NCBI GenBank assembly: GCA_900548415.1
Contig: URKO01000039.1
Coordinates: forward strand, 1 to 7,993
DNA: 7,993 bases
Source: an uncultured Porphyromonas sp.
Lineage (GTDB): Bacteria > Bacteroidota > Bacteroidia > Bacteroidales > Porphyromonadaceae
Reading direction: 5' to 3'
Both the position numbers and the translations under genes were made by a program. The notes under the pieces were generated by a model. The model made no database searches and was not told where the DNA came from. It worked only from the letters and a program-made list of their open reading frames with translations. Positions 6,778 to 7,993 of the stretch are shown in pieces. How positions within the stretch are numbered: position 1 is the first letter of the stretch; each line of letters opens with the position of its first letter.

Positions 6778-7794
6778 TTACTTAGCAAAAGCGCCCTCCT
6801 GAATCAGGTACTCAGCAATCTGAATAGCATTCAGCGCAGCGCCCTTCATGATCTGGTCAGCCACGCACCAGAAGGTGACACAGCCAGGCTCGGCGAGGTC
6901 AGCCCTCAGACGTCCTACATAGACTGGCTCCTGCATAGAGCAGTGTAGGGGCATCGGATAGCTACGCTTGGCGGGATCATCCATCAGGAGTAGTCCCTTC
7001 TGCTTTGACATTGCTTCGCGTACCTCTTCGACCGTTAGTGGCTCAGCACATTTCACCCAGATAGCCTCGCTGTGAGCACGCAGCACGGGGACGCGTACGC
7101 AGGTAGCACTGACGCGTATCTCATCGTCGTGCAGGATCTTGCAGGTCTCATTGTACATCTTCATCTCCTCCTTCGTGTAGTCATTGTCGGTAAAGATGTC
7201 GATCTGAGGGATGAGGTTGTATAGGAGTTGATTGCCGAAAGCCTTCGTCTGCAGCGGCTTGCCCATCGCTTGGTCACGCACCTGCCCCTCCAGCTCTAGC
7301 ATCGCATCATGCCCTGCACCGCTCGCAGCCTGGTAGGTAGCCACATGCACACGCTCTATGGGACTCAGCGCATGGATCGGAGCCAGTGCCACGATCATCT
7401 GGATCGTGCTGCAGTTCGGGTTGGCTATGATCCGCTTGGCAGGGTTTAGCGCATCAGCTCCATTGACCTCAGGCACGACGAGAGGTACATCAGGGTCCAT
7501 ACGGAAGGCACTCGAATTGTCGATCATCAGAGCGCCATGCTTCGTGATCGTACTGGCGAAGTCTAGAGCCGTCTGCCCACCAGCAGAGACAAAAGCGATG
7601 TCGATGTCCTTAAAGTCATCGTTTTGAGCTAGGAGCTTTATCTTGTATTCCTTACCACGGAAAGTGATCTCACTGCCAGCACTGCGAGACGAGCCAAAGA
7701 GTCGTAGCTCATCAATCGGGAAGTCTCGATGCTCTAAGAGACGTAGGAACTCACGCCCCACAGCTCCACTGGCACCTACTATAGCTATCTTCAT
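6778..7794 (-). CDS. asd: Aspartate-semialdehyde dehydrogenase
   Basis: Asd reduces L-aspartyl-4-phosphate with NADPH to aspartate semialdehyde, the branch point to diaminopimelate/lysine, threonine and methionine. The 338-aa protein has the normal length and all active-site elements. The N-terminal NADP-binding loop is GASGAVG (7-13), with SSR at 35-37 for the cofactor phosphate. NPNCST (125-130) supplies the nucleophile C128, YQAASG (154-159) includes Q155, and [13 protein letters not shown] (232-244) includes R234 and the general base H241. The conserved C-terminal helix is [18 protein letters not shown] (313-330). The ATG at 7794 begins [10 protein letters not shown], as in homologues. 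It is the first gene of the predicted six-gene operon and has a consensus promoter about 70-100 nt upstream. C128 falls within a region typical of the Gram-positive/Bacteroidota-like Asd group rather than the longer enterobacterial form. Confidence 0.97.
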   Translation of the reverse strand: MKIAIVGASGAVGREFLRLLEHRDFPIDELRLFGSSRSAGSEITFRGKEYKIKLLAQNDDFKDIDIAFVSAGGQTALDFASTITKHGALMIDNSSAFRMDPDVPLVVPEVNGADALNPAKRIIANPNCSTIQMIVALAPIHALSPIERVHVATYQAASGAGHDAMLELEGQVRDQAMGKPLQTKAFGNQLLYNLIPQIDIFTDNDYTKEEMKMYNETCKILHDDEIRVSATCVRVPVLRAHSEAIWVKCAEPLTVEEVREAMSKQKGLLLMDDPAKRSYPMPLHCSMQEPVYVGRLRADLAEPGCVTFWCVADQIMKGAALNAIQIAEYLIQEGAFAK

Positions 7795-7831
7795 ATTATT
7801 ATCGTTCTGTAAAGTCAGAAATTAAGGTCTA

Positions 7832-7841
7832 TACGATCGTA
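7832..7841. repeat. 10-bp perfect palindrome in the asd leader
   Basis: TACGATCGTA is a perfect palindrome lying between the predicted transcription start (near 7864) and the asd ATG. A few bases upstream on the minus strand, GGAG-ACAA-CTCC (7860-7849) could form a small hairpin in the leader RNA. Both could affect asd expression, for example as a regulator site downstream of the promoter, but no known binding consensus is recognised. Confidence 0.3.
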
Positions 7842-7870
7842 AGCTCAGGGAGTTGTCTCCAGCTCCAATG

Positions 7871-7901
7871 CAAAAGTACCCAATCTACACCAATCGGCAA
7901 A
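7871..7901 (-). promoter_or_regulatory. Bacteroidota-type promoter of asd and its operon
   Basis: On the minus strand, TTTG (7901-7898) is followed after exactly 19 nt by TACTTTTG (7878-7871), a full match to the Bacteroidota -7 consensus TAnnTTTG at the usual distance from the -33 TTTG. Transcription would start near 7862-7866, giving a leader of about 70 nt. The spacer contains GATTGG twice in direct repeat at a 10-nt interval, close to one helical turn, which might bind a regulator. This is the only strong promoter found upstream of the six minus-strand genes. Confidence 0.75.
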
Positions 7902-7928
7902 AAGTAACCCACCACACAATTCAGCAAA

Positions 7929-7952
7929 TCCCTAAAGTGCAACTTATAGGGA
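7929..7952. other. Weak hairpin upstream of the asd promoter
   Basis: TCCCTAAAG (7929-7937) and CTTATAGGGA (7943-7952) can pair over nine bases with one bulged base and a 5-nt loop. It lacks a strong U-tract on either strand, so it is at best a weak terminator for a gene beyond the right edge of the window. A minus-strand frame ends in a TAA inside the hairpin, which could be the tail of such a gene, but only 15 codons of it are visible. Confidence 0.3.
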
Positions 7953-7993
7953 CGCCATCCTGCTAACTGCTATCTGTGAGTCACCATCGAGTA

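Noticed and set aside
7868..7966. Small 32-codon plus-strand frame across the asd promoter
   Set aside because: It has no ribosome binding site, overlaps the promoter and hairpin, and has no recognisable sequence.

Overview
The window looks like chromosomal core sequence from a Bacteroidota bacterium, most likely a Porphyromonas-type Bacteroidales with moderate-to-high GC. This rests on three things. The protein families match that group: a B12-dependent ribonucleotide reductase with a Cys-rich tail, and a DUF5063 / 3'-5' exonuclease / RlmI-like methyltransferase neighbourhood. A textbook Bacteroidota promoter (TTTG, 19 nt, TAnnTTTG) lies upstream of asd. Convincing Shine-Dalgarno sequences are generally absent. 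The genus is inferred from recall of the families, not from a search.

Layout: a short AT-rich leader (1-116) carries a weak promoter candidate and an inverted repeat, then nrdJ (117-2690, + strand, GTG start). A perfect 17-bp hairpin (2758-2797) separates it from six genes on the minus strand that run towards it. In transcription order these are asd (7794-6778), a DUF5063 protein (6754-6185), a short DEDDy 3'-5' exonuclease (6167-5547), an RlmI-like 23S rRNA methyltransferase (5510-4290), a Sel1-repeat protein (4286-3276) and an OsmC-family protein (3235-2837). Gaps between these genes are only 3 to 40 nt, and the one good promoter is upstream of asd, so they are probably one transcription unit ending at the shared bidirectional terminator. 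The rightmost 199 bases (7795-7993) hold the asd leader and promoter, a small palindrome and a weak hairpin; no gene is seen there.

Function: nrdJ makes deoxyribonucleotides using adenosylcobalamin. asd supplies aspartate semialdehyde for lysine/diaminopimelate, threonine and methionine. The middle of the operon suggests RNA metabolism (a DEDDy exonuclease next to an rRNA m5C methyltransferase), together with DUF5063 and Sel1-repeat proteins of unknown role. The last gene is a thiol-dependent peroxidase-like OsmC protein.

I see no mobile element, CRISPR array, RNA gene, phage gene or defence system. The most open question is the DUF5063-exonuclease-methyltransferase-Sel1 block; the rest is ordinary housekeeping sequence.
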